The notes below the pieces were generated by a model. That model did no database searches. It saw only the letters and a list, made by a program, of their open reading frames with translations, and was not told the DNA's origin. From positions 1 through 16,842 of the forward strand of contig CALESG010000034.1 in the NCBI GenBank assembly GCA_937907215.1: 16,842 nt of DNA, read 5' to 3'. Position numbers and translations under genes: made by a program. This stretch comes from an uncultured Ruminococcus sp. Its GTDB lineage: Bacteria; Bacillota; Clostridia; Oscillospirales; Ruminococcaceae. The stretch's first letter is position 1. Each line of letters opens with the position of its first letter. Below are positions 1 through 6,803 of this stretch, in pieces.

Positions 1-618
1 GACAACAACCCTACTGCTACTAAGAAATTTGTACTTGGAACGTATAAGACCGCTATAGAGCTGTTTGCATACCTTTGCAAAATGTATGGTTTGAATCCGT
101 TAGGCGATGGTGTTATAGTAAGCCATAGTGAGGGCTACAAACGTGGTATTGCGTCAGGTCATGCTGATGTTGAGCATATCTGGAACAAGTACGGTCTTAC
201 TATGAATCAGTTCAGAAAAGACGTTAAGGCTGCTATGAGTGGAGGTACTGTTGATACAAAGCCTTCAGGAAGTACTAAAACTCTTTACAGAGTACGTAAA
301 TCATGGGCTGACAGTAAGTCGCAGATTGGAGCATACAGCAGCTTAGAAAATGCTAAAAAGGTTTGTAAGGACGGCTATACTGTCTATGATGAATCCGGTA
401 AGGCTGTTTATCCTAAGGCTGAAAATAATTCTGATAGCACATACAAAGTTCGTGTTTCTATTGATGATTTGAACATCAGAACAGGTGCCGGCACTGAGTA
501 TCCTACTACGGGTAAGTATACTGGTAAGGGTGTGTTTACTATTGTGGAAACTAAGAATGGTTGGGGCAGACTTAAGTCTGGTGGCTGGATTTGTCTTGAT
601 TATGCGGAGAGAATTTAA
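1..618 (+). CDS. N-acetylmuramoyl-L-alanine amidase, C-terminal part, with SH3 domain (prophage endolysin); 5' end outside window
   Basis: The reading frame is open from base 1, so the gene starts upstream; 205 residues are visible. Residues about 1-80 match the end of an Amidase_2 (PGRP-like zinc amidase) domain, with the typical VSHSEGYKRGIASGHADVEH stretch at about residues 40-59; its histidines and aspartate probably include zinc ligands. A linker follows, then a segment starting LYRVRKSW (SPOR-like in feel, about 95-137), then a bacterial SH3 domain (about 147-205, ending GGWICLDYAERI) that would bind the cell wall. The enzyme would cleave the bond between muramic acid and the stem peptide, as phage endolysins do at lysis. 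An excisionase-like gene and an integrase follow on the same strand, so a phage origin is likely. A host autolysin is a less likely alternative. The family assignment is firm; the phage role is inferred from context. Confidence 0.85.
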   Translation, partial: DNNPTATKKFVLGTYKTAIELFAYLCKMYGLNPLGDGVIVSHSEGYKRGIASGHADVEHIWNKYGLTMNQFRKDVKAAMSGGTVDTKPSGSTKTLYRVRKSWADSKSQIGAYSSLENAKKVCKDGYTVYDESGKAVYPKAENNSDSTYKVRVSIDDLNIRTGAGTEYPTTGKYTGKGVFTIVETKNGWGRLKSGGWICLDYAERI

Positions 619-637
619 AACACTAAAAATAATTATT

Positions 638-686
638 AAACAGTGATGCCACAGTTTCAATTTATGCGGCGTCACTGTTTTCGTTT
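638..686 (+). terminator. Rho-independent terminator after the amidase gene
   Basis: The arms AAACAGTGA-TGCC and GGCG-TCACTGTTT pair around an AT-rich loop and are followed by a T-rich run (TTTTCGTTTT). It begins 20 bases after the amidase stop codon, and the next gene begins 18 bases after it with its own GAGGGG ribosome binding site. Confidence 0.8.
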
Positions 687-703
687 TAGAGAGGGGAAAA
701 TAT

Positions 704-880
704 ATGCTTGAAAAATATGCGGACATTATAAATGTAGAACAGCTATGCGAAATACTCATGATATCCAAATCTACTGCTTACCGTCTTTTAAAAGAGGGCA
801 AGATCAAAAGTATTCGCATCGGTGTAAGATATAAAATTATAAAGTCCAGCGTTATCGAACTTATAACTAAGTCCGAATAA
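704..880 (+). CDS. Excisionase-like helix-turn-helix protein (58 aa)
   Basis: This small gene has 59 codons including the stop (start MLEKYADIINVEQLCEILMI, end TKSE). A GAGGGG ribosome binding site lies just upstream of the ATG. The sequence has the pattern of the excisionase-family MerR-like winged helix (HTH_17): a first helix VEQLCEILMISKSTAYRLLK at residues 11-30, then the wing EGKIKSIRIGVRYKI at 31-45, where the recognition helix is followed by a basic beta hairpin. Such proteins bend attachment-site DNA and steer the integrase toward excision. It lies 74 bases upstream of the integrase on the same strand, the usual xis-int order. It could also be a small regulator of the integrase gene. 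No membrane or catalytic motifs are seen. Confidence 0.8.
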   Translation: MLEKYADIINVEQLCEILMISKSTAYRLLKEGKIKSIRIGVRYKIIKSSVIELITKSE

Positions 881-882
881 GC

Positions 883-911
883 TTTACAAAACCACCTTGC
901 TATGATATACT
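883..911 (+). promoter_or_regulatory. Sigma-A-type promoter of the integrase gene
   Basis: TTTACA (883-888) and TATACT (906-911) are separated by 17 bases, close to the vegetative consensus. Transcription would start near 918, giving a leader of about 37 bases with a strong AGGAGG (940-945) before the ATG at 955. The integrase therefore does not depend on read-through from the excisionase gene. Confidence 0.7.
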
Positions 912-934
912 GATACTATACAAACAAGGTGGTT
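890..934. repeat. Perfect 10-bp inverted repeat around the integrase promoter
   Basis: AACCACCTTG (890-899) and CAAGGTGGTT (925-934) are exact reverse complements separated by 25 bases. The left arm lies in the promoter spacer and the right arm lies just after the predicted start of transcription. Only one arm would be in the mRNA, so this is more likely a protein-binding site (operator for the excisionase-like protein or a phage repressor) than an RNA hairpin. Confidence 0.65.
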
Positions 935-954
935 ATTATAGGAGGTATAACCAC

Positions 955-2124
955 ATGAATGAACATATAAAATTCAGTCTAAGTGTAAACAAAGGGATAT
1001 GGCATGTGAGTTTCCGTCTTTTGCTGGAAAATGGAAAACGAAAACAAAAATGCCTAAGTACAGGTATTAAGGCTGGTTCAAATGGTAAGACTAACAAAAG
1101 ACTTGCCGAGAAAAAAGCGTATGAAATCGTTAGTAGATTTCAGAATCTTACATACAATGACAAATCTGAAATGTCCTTTGGAGAATACATCAAATATTGG
1201 GTAAAACGAAATAAAGTAAATATTCAAGCTACCACTTTTGATGGTTATATGCATATGATAGATAAGCATATCGCACCATATTTTACCATGAACGTAAAAT
1301 CCGTCAAGCCTCTTCATATACAAGAGTATATGAATTTAAAAATTGAAAGTGGGCTAAGCAATAACACTGTAGGCAAACATTACACGTTGATCAAGACCGC
1401 TTTAAAAGATGCTGTCATCAATGATCTTATCAGGTCGAATCCGGCAGAAAAAGTTAAAAAGCCAAAGAAAGCTAAAGTTCATCATAACTTTTACACTGCC
1501 GAACAGCTTAAAATCCTCATAGAAGCCGTTCAAGGATCTGATATGGAGTTGCCTGTTATGCTTGCAGTTCTTTTTGGACTTAGACGCAGTGAAGTTGTGG
1601 CGGTGAAATGGACAAACATTGATTTTGACAACATGACCCTCGAAGTATGCGAGAAAGTCACAAGACAAAAAAATAAAGACGGTAAAGTTGTAGATATACT
1701 GAGCAACGAAATGAAAACTGAATCAAGTCATGCTGTTTATTATCTTAATGCTCCTATACGCAGCTATCTTATGAATAAATATTTGCAGCAGCAGGCAATG
1801 CCCAGGGAAACAAATCAGTACACTGACTATGTGTGCGTAAATGCTGTTGGAACCCTTCTTAGGCTTGATTATATTACGCATAAGTTTAAGAAAATATTAG
1901 AAGCCAACAATTTGCCTATTATAAGATTTCACGACTTGCGCCATAGCTGCATAAGCCTTCTTGCAAGTAATAATAGTTTTACCATGAAGCAAGTACAAGA
2001 TTACGCACGTCATGCAAATTATGCCCTTACAGCAGACACATATTCCCATGTAGTAAGCAATGACAAGCTTATTGAATTAAATGCTATCTGCAATAGCCTG
2101 AATATCATTGATATTGTAAAATAG
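955..2124 (+). CDS. int: Tyrosine site-specific integrase (phage/ICE type)
   Basis: A 389-residue tyrosine recombinase of normal length for phage and Tn916-like integrases. Residues about 5-65 form an AP2-like arm-site-binding domain (IKFSLSVNKGIWHVSFRLLL). Residues about 73-170 form the SAM-like core-binding domain (FGEYIKYWVKRNKV). Residues about 178-380 form the catalytic domain. Visible catalytic residues are R210 in FGLRRSE, K254 in MKTESS, H326 and R329 in HDLRH, H353 in ARHANY and the nucleophile Y363 in DTYSHV, so the full set is present and the enzyme looks active. It would catalyse integration and excision between the element's attachment site and a host site. A tRNA-derived attachment core lies 103 bases downstream of the stop. 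An AGGAGG ribosome binding site supports the chosen ATG. Confidence 0.95.
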   Translation: MNEHIKFSLSVNKGIWHVSFRLLLENGKRKQKCLSTGIKAGSNGKTNKRLAEKKAYEIVSRFQNLTYNDKSEMSFGEYIKYWVKRNKVNIQATTFDGYMHMIDKHIAPYFTMNVKSVKPLHIQEYMNLKIESGLSNNTVGKHYTLIKTALKDAVINDLIRSNPAEKVKKPKKAKVHHNFYTAEQLKILIEAVQGSDMELPVMLAVLFGLRRSEVVAVKWTNIDFDNMTLEVCEKVTRQKNKDGKVVDILSNEMKTESSHAVYYLNAPIRSYLMNKYLQQQAMPRETNQYTDYVCVNAVGTLLRLDYITHKFKKILEANNLPIIRFHDLRHSCISLLASNNSFTMKQVQDYARHANYALTADTYSHVVSNDKLIELNAICNSLNIIDIVK

Positions 2125-2138
2125 TAGATGTTAGGAAC

Positions 2139-2175
2139 GTGTTAGGAAATGCTTCTTAAGGCATTTTTCTAACAC
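2139..2175 (+). terminator. Hairpin just after the integrase gene
   Basis: GTGTTAG (2139-2145) pairs perfectly with CTAACAC (2169-2175), extended inside by AAATGC with GCATTT. No clean T-run follows. It may be a weak terminator or an mRNA-stabilising hairpin. The 8-mer GTTAGGAA occurs at 2130-2137 and again at 2141-2148; such direct repeats beside an attachment core can be integrase arm sites, but that is inference. Confidence 0.5.
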
Positions 2176-2181
2176 ATAAGC

Positions 2182-2224
2182 AAAACACGCAACCTCGATA
2201 TTTTACCGAAATTGCGTGCTTTTC
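2182..2224. terminator. Bidirectional terminator between integrase and attachment core
   Basis: AAAACACGCAA (2182-2192) and TTGCGTGCTTTT (2212-2223) form a 7-bp stem (CACGCAA/TTGCGTG), with a T-run on each strand. It would stop integrase transcripts and also act as the terminator of a tRNA gene read from the other strand, directly after its CCA end. Confidence 0.65.
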
Positions 2225-2227
2225 ATT

Positions 2228-2272
2228 TGGTTGCGGGAGCCAGATTTGAACTGACGACCTTCGGGTTATGAG
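2228..2272 (-). other. 3' half of a CAU-anticodon tRNA (Met or Ile2): attachment-site core
   Basis: Read on the minus strand, this gives an anticodon loop CTCATAA, the 3' anticodon-stem strand CCCGA, variable loop AGGTC, a T-arm (GTCAG-TTCAAAT-CTGGC), the acceptor strand TCCCGCA, a discriminator A and an encoded CCA. The T-stem pairs fully, counting one G-U. The 5' half is absent: the bases before the loop (TGAAT) cannot pair with CCCGA, and no D-arm follows. This is a truncated copy of the kind left by integrases that recombine in the 3' half of a tRNA gene. Together with the adjacent integrase it marks an att site. It is not expected to yield a functional tRNA. Confidence 0.85.
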
Positions 2273-2547
2273 ATTCAGATTTTCTTTGTTTTACGTCCGA
2301 AAACCAGCATTTTGCTTTAAAAACAGTCGTTTTTCGTGGTGCATTTTCCATTATTTCCTATGTTTTAATCGTGATTTTTTGTGGGTAAGGGTATGATAAG
2401 GGTATGAATTTAACCTGATTTGTAATAAAGAATTATACAATCACATAGCCATTATAGATAAAACTTTTTACCGATGCATCCCCATAAAATGCAAAATTTT
2501 TACGTTTAGTACACATTGCTATCCTGTCAACTTTTGATAGGATAGCT
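2273..2547. other. Gene-free stretch between the attachment core and the ATPase gene
   Basis: No coding sequence is supported here. It contains the tandem repeat at 2386-2407 and, at its right end, the hairpin at 2518-2546. The rest is AT-rich without recognised motifs. In particular, no reverse complement of a tRNA 5' half is found next to the core. Confidence 0.6.
2386..2407. repeat. Tandem 11-bp direct repeat
   Basis: TAAGGGTATGA occurs twice, head to tail, at 2386-2396 and 2397-2407, about 115 bases right of the tRNA-derived core. Short tandem repeats at this distance from a core are typical of integrase arm-binding sites. If so, this side of the core is element DNA too. Confidence 0.6.
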
Positions 2548-2557
2548 TTATTTTTTT
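2518..2557. terminator. Hairpin terminator at the end of the ATPase gene
   Basis: GCTATCCTGTC (2518-2528) and GATAGGATAGC (2536-2546) form an 11-bp stem with one wobble and a 7-base loop. On the + strand it is followed by TTTATTTTTTT, a classic terminator for rightward transcription. On the minus strand it comes right after the ATPase stop codon but lacks a T-run, so it is weaker in that direction. Confidence 0.6.
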
Positions 2558-4113
2558 GCCCTTTCGATTTTACAAGAATGATGCTTCTCTTTGTCATAAT
2601 TGATGCCAATCAGCAAAATTTCACCACTATAATTTTGTAAAGCATCTTTATAATCTTTTGCTTTAATCTGCTCCAATGCTTCCTCCGCAGAATGACCCCA
2701 CTTCAGCTCTACAATAAACGCAGGCAAATGACTAGTTCTTCTCGGTTCAAATACCAAATCAGCATATCCTTTTCCAGCCGGTGCTTCTCGTGTAATTGTA
2801 TGGCTTTTCTGTACAGAATAATAAGCAAGGGAAAGCACACAGGAAAGCGAATTTTCATCGTTATACTGCAAAATAGAAGTATTATCCTGGTGTACCTGCT
2901 CAATAATTTCAGCAACTTTTTTCTCATCGCCTTGCAATGTTGCGTCCAGCAAAGTATCCGACTGACGAATGGCTTGCATAACATGTTCCCAACCGCCGTC
3001 TTCAATAGAATTGATAAACTCCTGCCGTACTTCACTATTCGGAATCCAGACTTCTTTTGTATCAAAATCAAATGTCAGATAACCCAGATGCACCAGAAGT
3101 GTCAGAACATCATCTGCACTCCGGAATGTTACCATATCATTCTGAAATTTCTCGGGATTGATTTTCACTTTTTCTCCGGCAATCATCTGGATCACCTTGT
3201 TGCGCAAACCATCTTGATTTAACTCAATATATTCCTTTAAGGCTTCATAGGTTTCCGTCGAAGTCCAGTAATTATTAAAATACCCTCCAGTCATGGACAT
3301 AACTACAGAACGTGGATTGTAAATGGAAATGCCCATAAGATTATATCCGTCATACCATCTTTTCATCTCATCAAACGGCATATTGTAATGCTCGCAAAGC
3401 TTCTGAACTTCATTTTCAGTAAATCCCGTAAATTCAGCATACTCTCTTGGATCAGTCATAGACACTTCTGTGAACATATTGAGCGCAGAATGTTCACCAT
3501 ATTTTTTGATTGGCAGAATGCCAGTCATATAGGCAAGAGCTACATAGCTCTGATCTTTGAGTAAGTTTCGCAAAAAATCAAGGTACTTCTTCTGCGATTC
3601 CAAATCATTTTTATGTGCACGAAAAACACAATCCCATTCATCAATCACAAAAATGAACGGAATACCATGCTTAGCAAACACATCACGCAAAGAACGTAAA
3701 AGCTTGGTATTATCAAAATATCGCACATCGAGAAATTCTTCTGTCAAATCGAAAAGGATCGTTTTCTGAATCATTTGCAGCATTTCTTCCATAGAGTCCG
3801 ATTCACTCAAAAACTCCTGCATATTTATATGAATTACGTTGTATTGATTCAAATGTTCTTCAAAATCTGGACTCTGTATAATTTCTAAATTTTGAAATAT
3901 CTCTTTAGAATCGCAGCCACGACTATAATAAGCAGTCAACATATCAGCTGCCATGGATTTTCCAAAACGTCTTGGTCTACTAACAGAAATATACTTCTGT
4001 TTTGTTTTCAATACTTTATTTGTGCATTGTATTAAACGACTTTTGTCTACATAAATTTCCGAATTTAGTGCTTCCTGAAAATTCGCATTATCCGGATTCA
4101 AGTAAATGCCCAT
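2548..4113 (-). CDS. AAA-ATPase-like protein with C-terminal PD-(D/E)XK nuclease-like domain
   Basis: 521 residues, the usual length for this Clostridia/Bacteroidetes family (AAA-ATPase_like plus PDDEXK_9/DUF1703). The N-terminus has YVDKSRLI and a Walker A-like SRPRRFGKSM (45-54). Walker B is IFVIDEWD (154-161). The family signature AYMTGILPIKKYG is at 194-206. The C-terminal domain carries the nuclease-like residues D452 (GYADLVFEP), E469 and K471 (FIVELKWG), and a QxxxxxY motif (Q482, Y488). The cellular role of the family is not settled. An ATP-driven nuclease acting in defence or element maintenance is an inference from the fold. It stands alone with its own promoter and AGGAGGGAGA ribosome binding site. 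The ATPase and nuclease-fold residues look intact. Confidence 0.88.
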   Translation of the reverse strand: MGIYLNPDNANFQEALNSEIYVDKSRLIQCTNKVLKTKQKYISVSRPRRFGKSMAADMLTAYYSRGCDSKEIFQNLEIIQSPDFEEHLNQYNVIHINMQEFLSESDSMEEMLQMIQKTILFDLTEEFLDVRYFDNTKLLRSLRDVFAKHGIPFIFVIDEWDCVFRAHKNDLESQKKYLDFLRNLLKDQSYVALAYMTGILPIKKYGEHSALNMFTEVSMTDPREYAEFTGFTENEVQKLCEHYNMPFDEMKRWYDGYNLMGISIYNPRSVVMSMTGGYFNNYWTSTETYEALKEYIELNQDGLRNKVIQMIAGEKVKINPEKFQNDMVTFRSADDVLTLLVHLGYLTFDFDTKEVWIPNSEVRQEFINSIEDGGWEHVMQAIRQSDTLLDATLQGDEKKVAEIIEQVHQDNTSILQYNDENSLSCVLSLAYYSVQKSHTITREAPAGKGYADLVFEPRRTSHLPAFIVELKWGHSAEEALEQIKAKDYKDALQNYSGEILLIGINYDKEKHHSCKIERAKK

Positions 4114-4155
4114 AATAATCTCCCTCCTCTACTTTGGCAGTTCTTCTTTACTATC

Positions 4156-4184
4156 ATTATATCACATTCCTGCTCAAATTGCAA
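4156..4184 (-). promoter_or_regulatory. Sigma-A-type promoter of the AAA-ATPase-like gene
   Basis: On the minus strand TTGCAA (4184-4179) and TATAAT (4161-4156) are separated by 17 bases, with a perfect -10 box. The start codon lies about 43 bases downstream of the -10 box, with AGGAGGGAGA between. No operator-like dyad was noticed. Confidence 0.75.
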
Positions 4185-4357
4185 TTCTTTTTTATAATCA
4201 CGAAAATCAATTTTCAAGGATAACCCTCAGAATCAAGCAAGCATTGAAACATAATGTGAGAAATGGCTTACTTAAAACCTGTCTAAGATTTAAATTGCTT
4301 GACAAGGTTGATGACAACTTTTCTGAAGATATTCAGACTTTGCTGCACAGTTGGTAG

Positions 4358-4492
4358 CCGGAGGGATTATGCAGATACGAAAATCTCAGCAATGTCCTGC
4401 TTGACGGAAAGCTCGAATGGACAAATAATCTTGCTGAACGAGCAGTAAATCCATTTGTCACAGGCAGAAAGAACTGGCTGTTTTCAGATTAG
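4358..4492 (+). pseudogene. Remnant of an IS66-family transposase (C-terminal fragment)
   Basis: A 44-codon in-frame stretch contains the IS66 TnpC signatures NVLLDGKLEW, NNLAERAVNPFV and GRKNWLFSD. Intact IS66 transposases have roughly 500 residues, so nearly all of the gene is missing, and the stretch is bounded by stop codons at both ends (TAG at 4355-4357 and 4490-4492). The same frame is open upstream from 4106 to 4354, but that part is not recognisable as IS66. No terminal inverted repeats or target duplications were identified. It marks an old insertion between the ATPase and the protease genes. Stretch 4185-4357 otherwise shows nothing recognisable. Confidence 0.8.
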
Positions 4493-4516
4493 GAGAATTA
4501 TTTTCGAATTTGGGAC

Positions 4517-5578
4517 TCATATTCTACTACGACAGCGAGGAGCTATTTTCCATAAAAGTAAAACAATGATAGAAATCACAAGCAGCAGTAATACAATATT
4601 TTCCAAAACTGAAAGCCGCATAATTTTTCGTCCTAAACTTTGAAGTGCTGGGAATGCTGCAAGCGGACCTTTTGGGCAAGTTGCCATTGCCATTACTAAA
4701 TTGCTTAGACTATGACACAGTATAGCATATCTCAATTTTCCAGTTTGATAATATAACAATGCCAAAATCACACCCATGGGTACCGTACCGCAGAACTGTG
4801 CCAAATTCCGATGCCAGATACCAAAGCACACAGAACTGAGAATGACTGCTAGTAAAAGTGAAACAGAGCATCGGAATCCTCTAAATATAAGTCCACGAAA
4901 TGCTATTTCTTCCACCAAAGGAGCTAAAATTATACTAGCCAGAATACCACTTTCCGTTGAGAACCCTACATATAAACTAGAAATAATCTCAGTATTTCCT
5001 CCATATGTTTTAAGCAGCCCCAGCGCAAGACCATACACAATGGCAATCAAAATAGAAAGGGTCATACACAATCCATATCGAGCCAGGCTTTTTCTGATTT
5101 CCAATTTTGTAAAAATCTTTCTCCAATTATATATCAATGAAGGCACATATACAAAACCTAGCGGCAAGAGCAATAGTAAAGCCAATGCTAATACCGCTTT
5201 TCCACTCTGTGCTGAGAAAGAAACCGCATAAAAAATCACAGAAAGAAAAATTACACTCCCTGTACACATCCAACGCCAATGACTACCTACGCTATCAATA
5301 TGAGAACGCTCCTTTCCTGTCATGACGAATATGCAGTAAAGAATCAACACAAACGGAAATGTCATCAGATAATAAGCATTACAATAATTTTCGGAAAGCG
5401 TAACTCTTGTAGTTCCAAACAATTCATTAAATCCCAGCAAAATTCCCTTTGAAACTGCAATTTTACCATTCCATAGCAAATATTGTACAAAAAGAAAGTT
5501 TGCTGTTAGAATAATAGACAAAGTAAATCTACTAAGATGTGATAATATTGATCTTACAGTATCCGTTTTTTGCAGCAT
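4517..5578 (-). CDS. CPBP-family intramembrane glutamic protease (CAAX protease/Abi family)
   Basis: 353 residues, strongly hydrophobic, with about eight or more membrane segments. The diagnostic motifs are E223-E224-x-x-x-R228 in APLVEEIAFRGLIFRGF, H256 in FGIWHRN, and H289 with N293 in CHSLSN, so all active-site residues of the CPBP (Rce1-like) family are present. Bacterial members act in the membrane, in bacteriocin self-immunity, peptide maturation or unknown processing; the substrate here is unknown. The ATG at 5578 was chosen over a TTG 33 bases upstream because AAAGGAAAGGA (5587-5597) sits 8 bases before it. The start overlaps the 3' end of the disrupted gene upstream by 47 bases. The C-terminal end lies 24 bases from the IS66 remnant and ends in a short charged tail. 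Confidence 0.85.
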   Translation of the reverse strand: MLQKTDTVRSILSHLSRFTLSIILTANFLFVQYLLWNGKIAVSKGILLGFNELFGTTRVTLSENYCNAYYLMTFPFVLILYCIFVMTGKERSHIDSVGSHWRWMCTGSVIFLSVIFYAVSFSAQSGKAVLALALLLLLPLGFVYVPSLIYNWRKIFTKLEIRKSLARYGLCMTLSILIAIVYGLALGLLKTYGGNTEIISSLYVGFSTESGILASIILAPLVEEIAFRGLIFRGFRCSVSLLLAVILSSVCFGIWHRNLAQFCGTVPMGVILALLYYQTGKLRYAILCHSLSNLVMAMATCPKGPLAAFPALQSLGRKIMRLSVLENIVLLLLVISIIVLLLWKIAPRCRSRI

Positions 5579-6087
5579 AAATACAGTCCTTTCCTTTACT
5601 GAGTTTGTCAATCGTTCCTATAGCGCCTTTTTCTTCATAAACAAAACTATTCCAGTTTGAAGAATCTGCACAAAGATTTTTATTATTAGATATGTTTTCC
5701 AAATTTTCTTCAGATTCTATATTTCCTTGAGGTATTAATAATCTATCGTATATAGTAGCCATATTTGATTTTTCATTTGATTCAGGATATAATGTTTTTA
5801 AGATTTTAACACCAGTTATGTCAATTGTCAGATGATTTGAGTTCTGTAATTGAAATATCCTCAATATTAAGAACTGCTCCTTCTATACAATTTTCATAAG
5901 GAAATAAAAGTTCACCATTAGGAGAAATATAATTTGTTCCTTTATTTTCTTCTTCATATAATGCCCACCCATCATTGTATAAGCTGCCATAAGATTTGTT
6001 ATTTAAATCAACTTCGTAATCATCTTTCGCCGTTAACATTGATGTCGTTAGAGCAAAACACATAAAAATAGGTAATACTTTTTTCAT
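5532..6087 (-). pseudogene. Secreted protein gene broken by a frameshift
   Basis: The first part (6087-5821, 88 residues) begins with a clear signal peptide (MKKVLPIFMCFALTTSMLTA). A mature part follows with SYGSLYNDGWALYEEENKGT and YISPNGELLFPYENC, which faintly resembles WG-repeat proteins. It stops early. The other frame continues from about 5826 to 5532 without an independent ribosome binding site, giving DITGVKILKTLYPESN and onward. One extra base in CAATTG near 5823-5828 would explain the break; joined, the product would have about 185 residues. The tail runs over the start of the CPBP gene, so the 3' end may also have been replaced. A sequencing error is the other explanation. The function is unknown. 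Confidence 0.55.
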
Positions 6088-6129
6088 AATAAAAATTCTT
6101 TCTACCGCAAGATACTTTTATATACCTTA

Positions 6130-6777
6130 TTAATATTCTTCCCAAACCGCATAAGCCACAAAATTTGTTGCCTCCATGTTATACCACTTTTTATCGTTAC
6201 CATATTGATAAACTGATATATTATTATAGTAATAATCATCTTCTACATTTACCCAACACACTTTCATGTTGGATATTTTATCTAAATTTGCACAATCTTC
6301 AACACGACTGTCTATATAATGAGAATAATTATATTTATCCACATCATTAGATTCTTCATAACCTTTTACTGAACCACAATCATGATAATTCTTAGATTCA
6401 TTAGGTAATTCGTCTTCTACAGCTTGCTTTAACTGTTTTTTAGAACAGCCATATTCTTTCATAATTCTTTTTAAAATCTCATCAGGAACTAATGAAATAA
6501 TTGTATCTGCATCTTGCTCATAGCATGCAACAAGATAAGCACCTGCTGCATCATTTTCTGATTTCATACCGTTTTTACTTCTGATCATACAGAAACCAAC
6601 TATTGAAACTATCAGAACTAAAATAATTGCTATAATAGGCAGTTTGCGTTTTATCGCTGTGTTTTCTTCACTTAGAAACGATGGCGATATATTACTTTTT
6701 GGAGTCTGAGTTGCCCCACATTTAGAGCAGAATTTAGCATTATCTTTTATTTCTTTTCCACATGAACCACAATACAT
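6130..6777 (-). CDS. Zinc-ribbon membrane protein (215 aa)
   Basis: The N-terminus is a zinc ribbon with C3-x2-C6 and C17-x2-C20 (CGSCGKEI, FCSKCGATQ), followed by a linker and one membrane helix at about 46-65 (LPIIAIILVLIVSIVGFCMI). Lysine and arginine precede the helix, so the ribbon should be cytoplasmic and residues 68-215 outside the cell. The outer part is acidic and tyrosine-rich, contains CYEQDADTIISLVPDEILKR, and ends in KKWYNMEATNFVAYAVWEEY; it resembles a small DUF4878/lumazine-binding-like stress domain only loosely. An AGGAG site precedes the ATG. It lies 26 bases after the large zinc-ribbon/caspase-like gene and shares its N-terminal design, so the two are probably cotranscribed and may work together. 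The function is unknown. Confidence 0.8.
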   Translation of the reverse strand: MYCGSCGKEIKDNAKFCSKCGATQTPKSNISPSFLSEENTAIKRKLPIIAIILVLIVSIVGFCMIRSKNGMKSENDAAGAYLVACYEQDADTIISLVPDEILKRIMKEYGCSKKQLKQAVEDELPNESKNYHDCGSVKGYEESNDVDKYNYSHYIDSRVEDCANLDKISNMKVCWVNVEDDYYYNNISVYQYGNDKKWYNMEATNFVAYAVWEEY

Positions 6778-6803
6778 AATTAAATGTTCTCCTATAAATA
6801 TTT

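Noticed and set aside
343..768. Minus-strand open frame of 141 codons opposite the amidase gene
   Set aside because: It lies across the amidase gene, the terminator and the start of the excisionase gene, has no ribosome binding site, and its product is not protein-like; it is a shadow of the + strand genes.
2228..2272. A complete, functional tRNA gene
   Set aside because: Only the anticodon loop to the CCA end is present; the acceptor 5' strand, D-arm and 5' anticodon strand are missing.
2692..3222. + strand open frame of 176 codons inside the AAA-ATPase-like gene
   Set aside because: It is fully covered by a gene with clear family motifs on the other strand and has no start signals.
4106..4357. 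+ strand open frame of 83 codons upstream of the IS66 remnant
   Set aside because: It starts over the ATPase promoter region and gives no recognisable protein. It shares the frame of the IS66 remnant but cannot be shown to belong to it.
5579..5611. TTG start giving 11 extra residues for the CPBP protease
   Set aside because: The strong AAAGGAAAGGA site lies inside this extension and is correctly spaced for the ATG at 5578.
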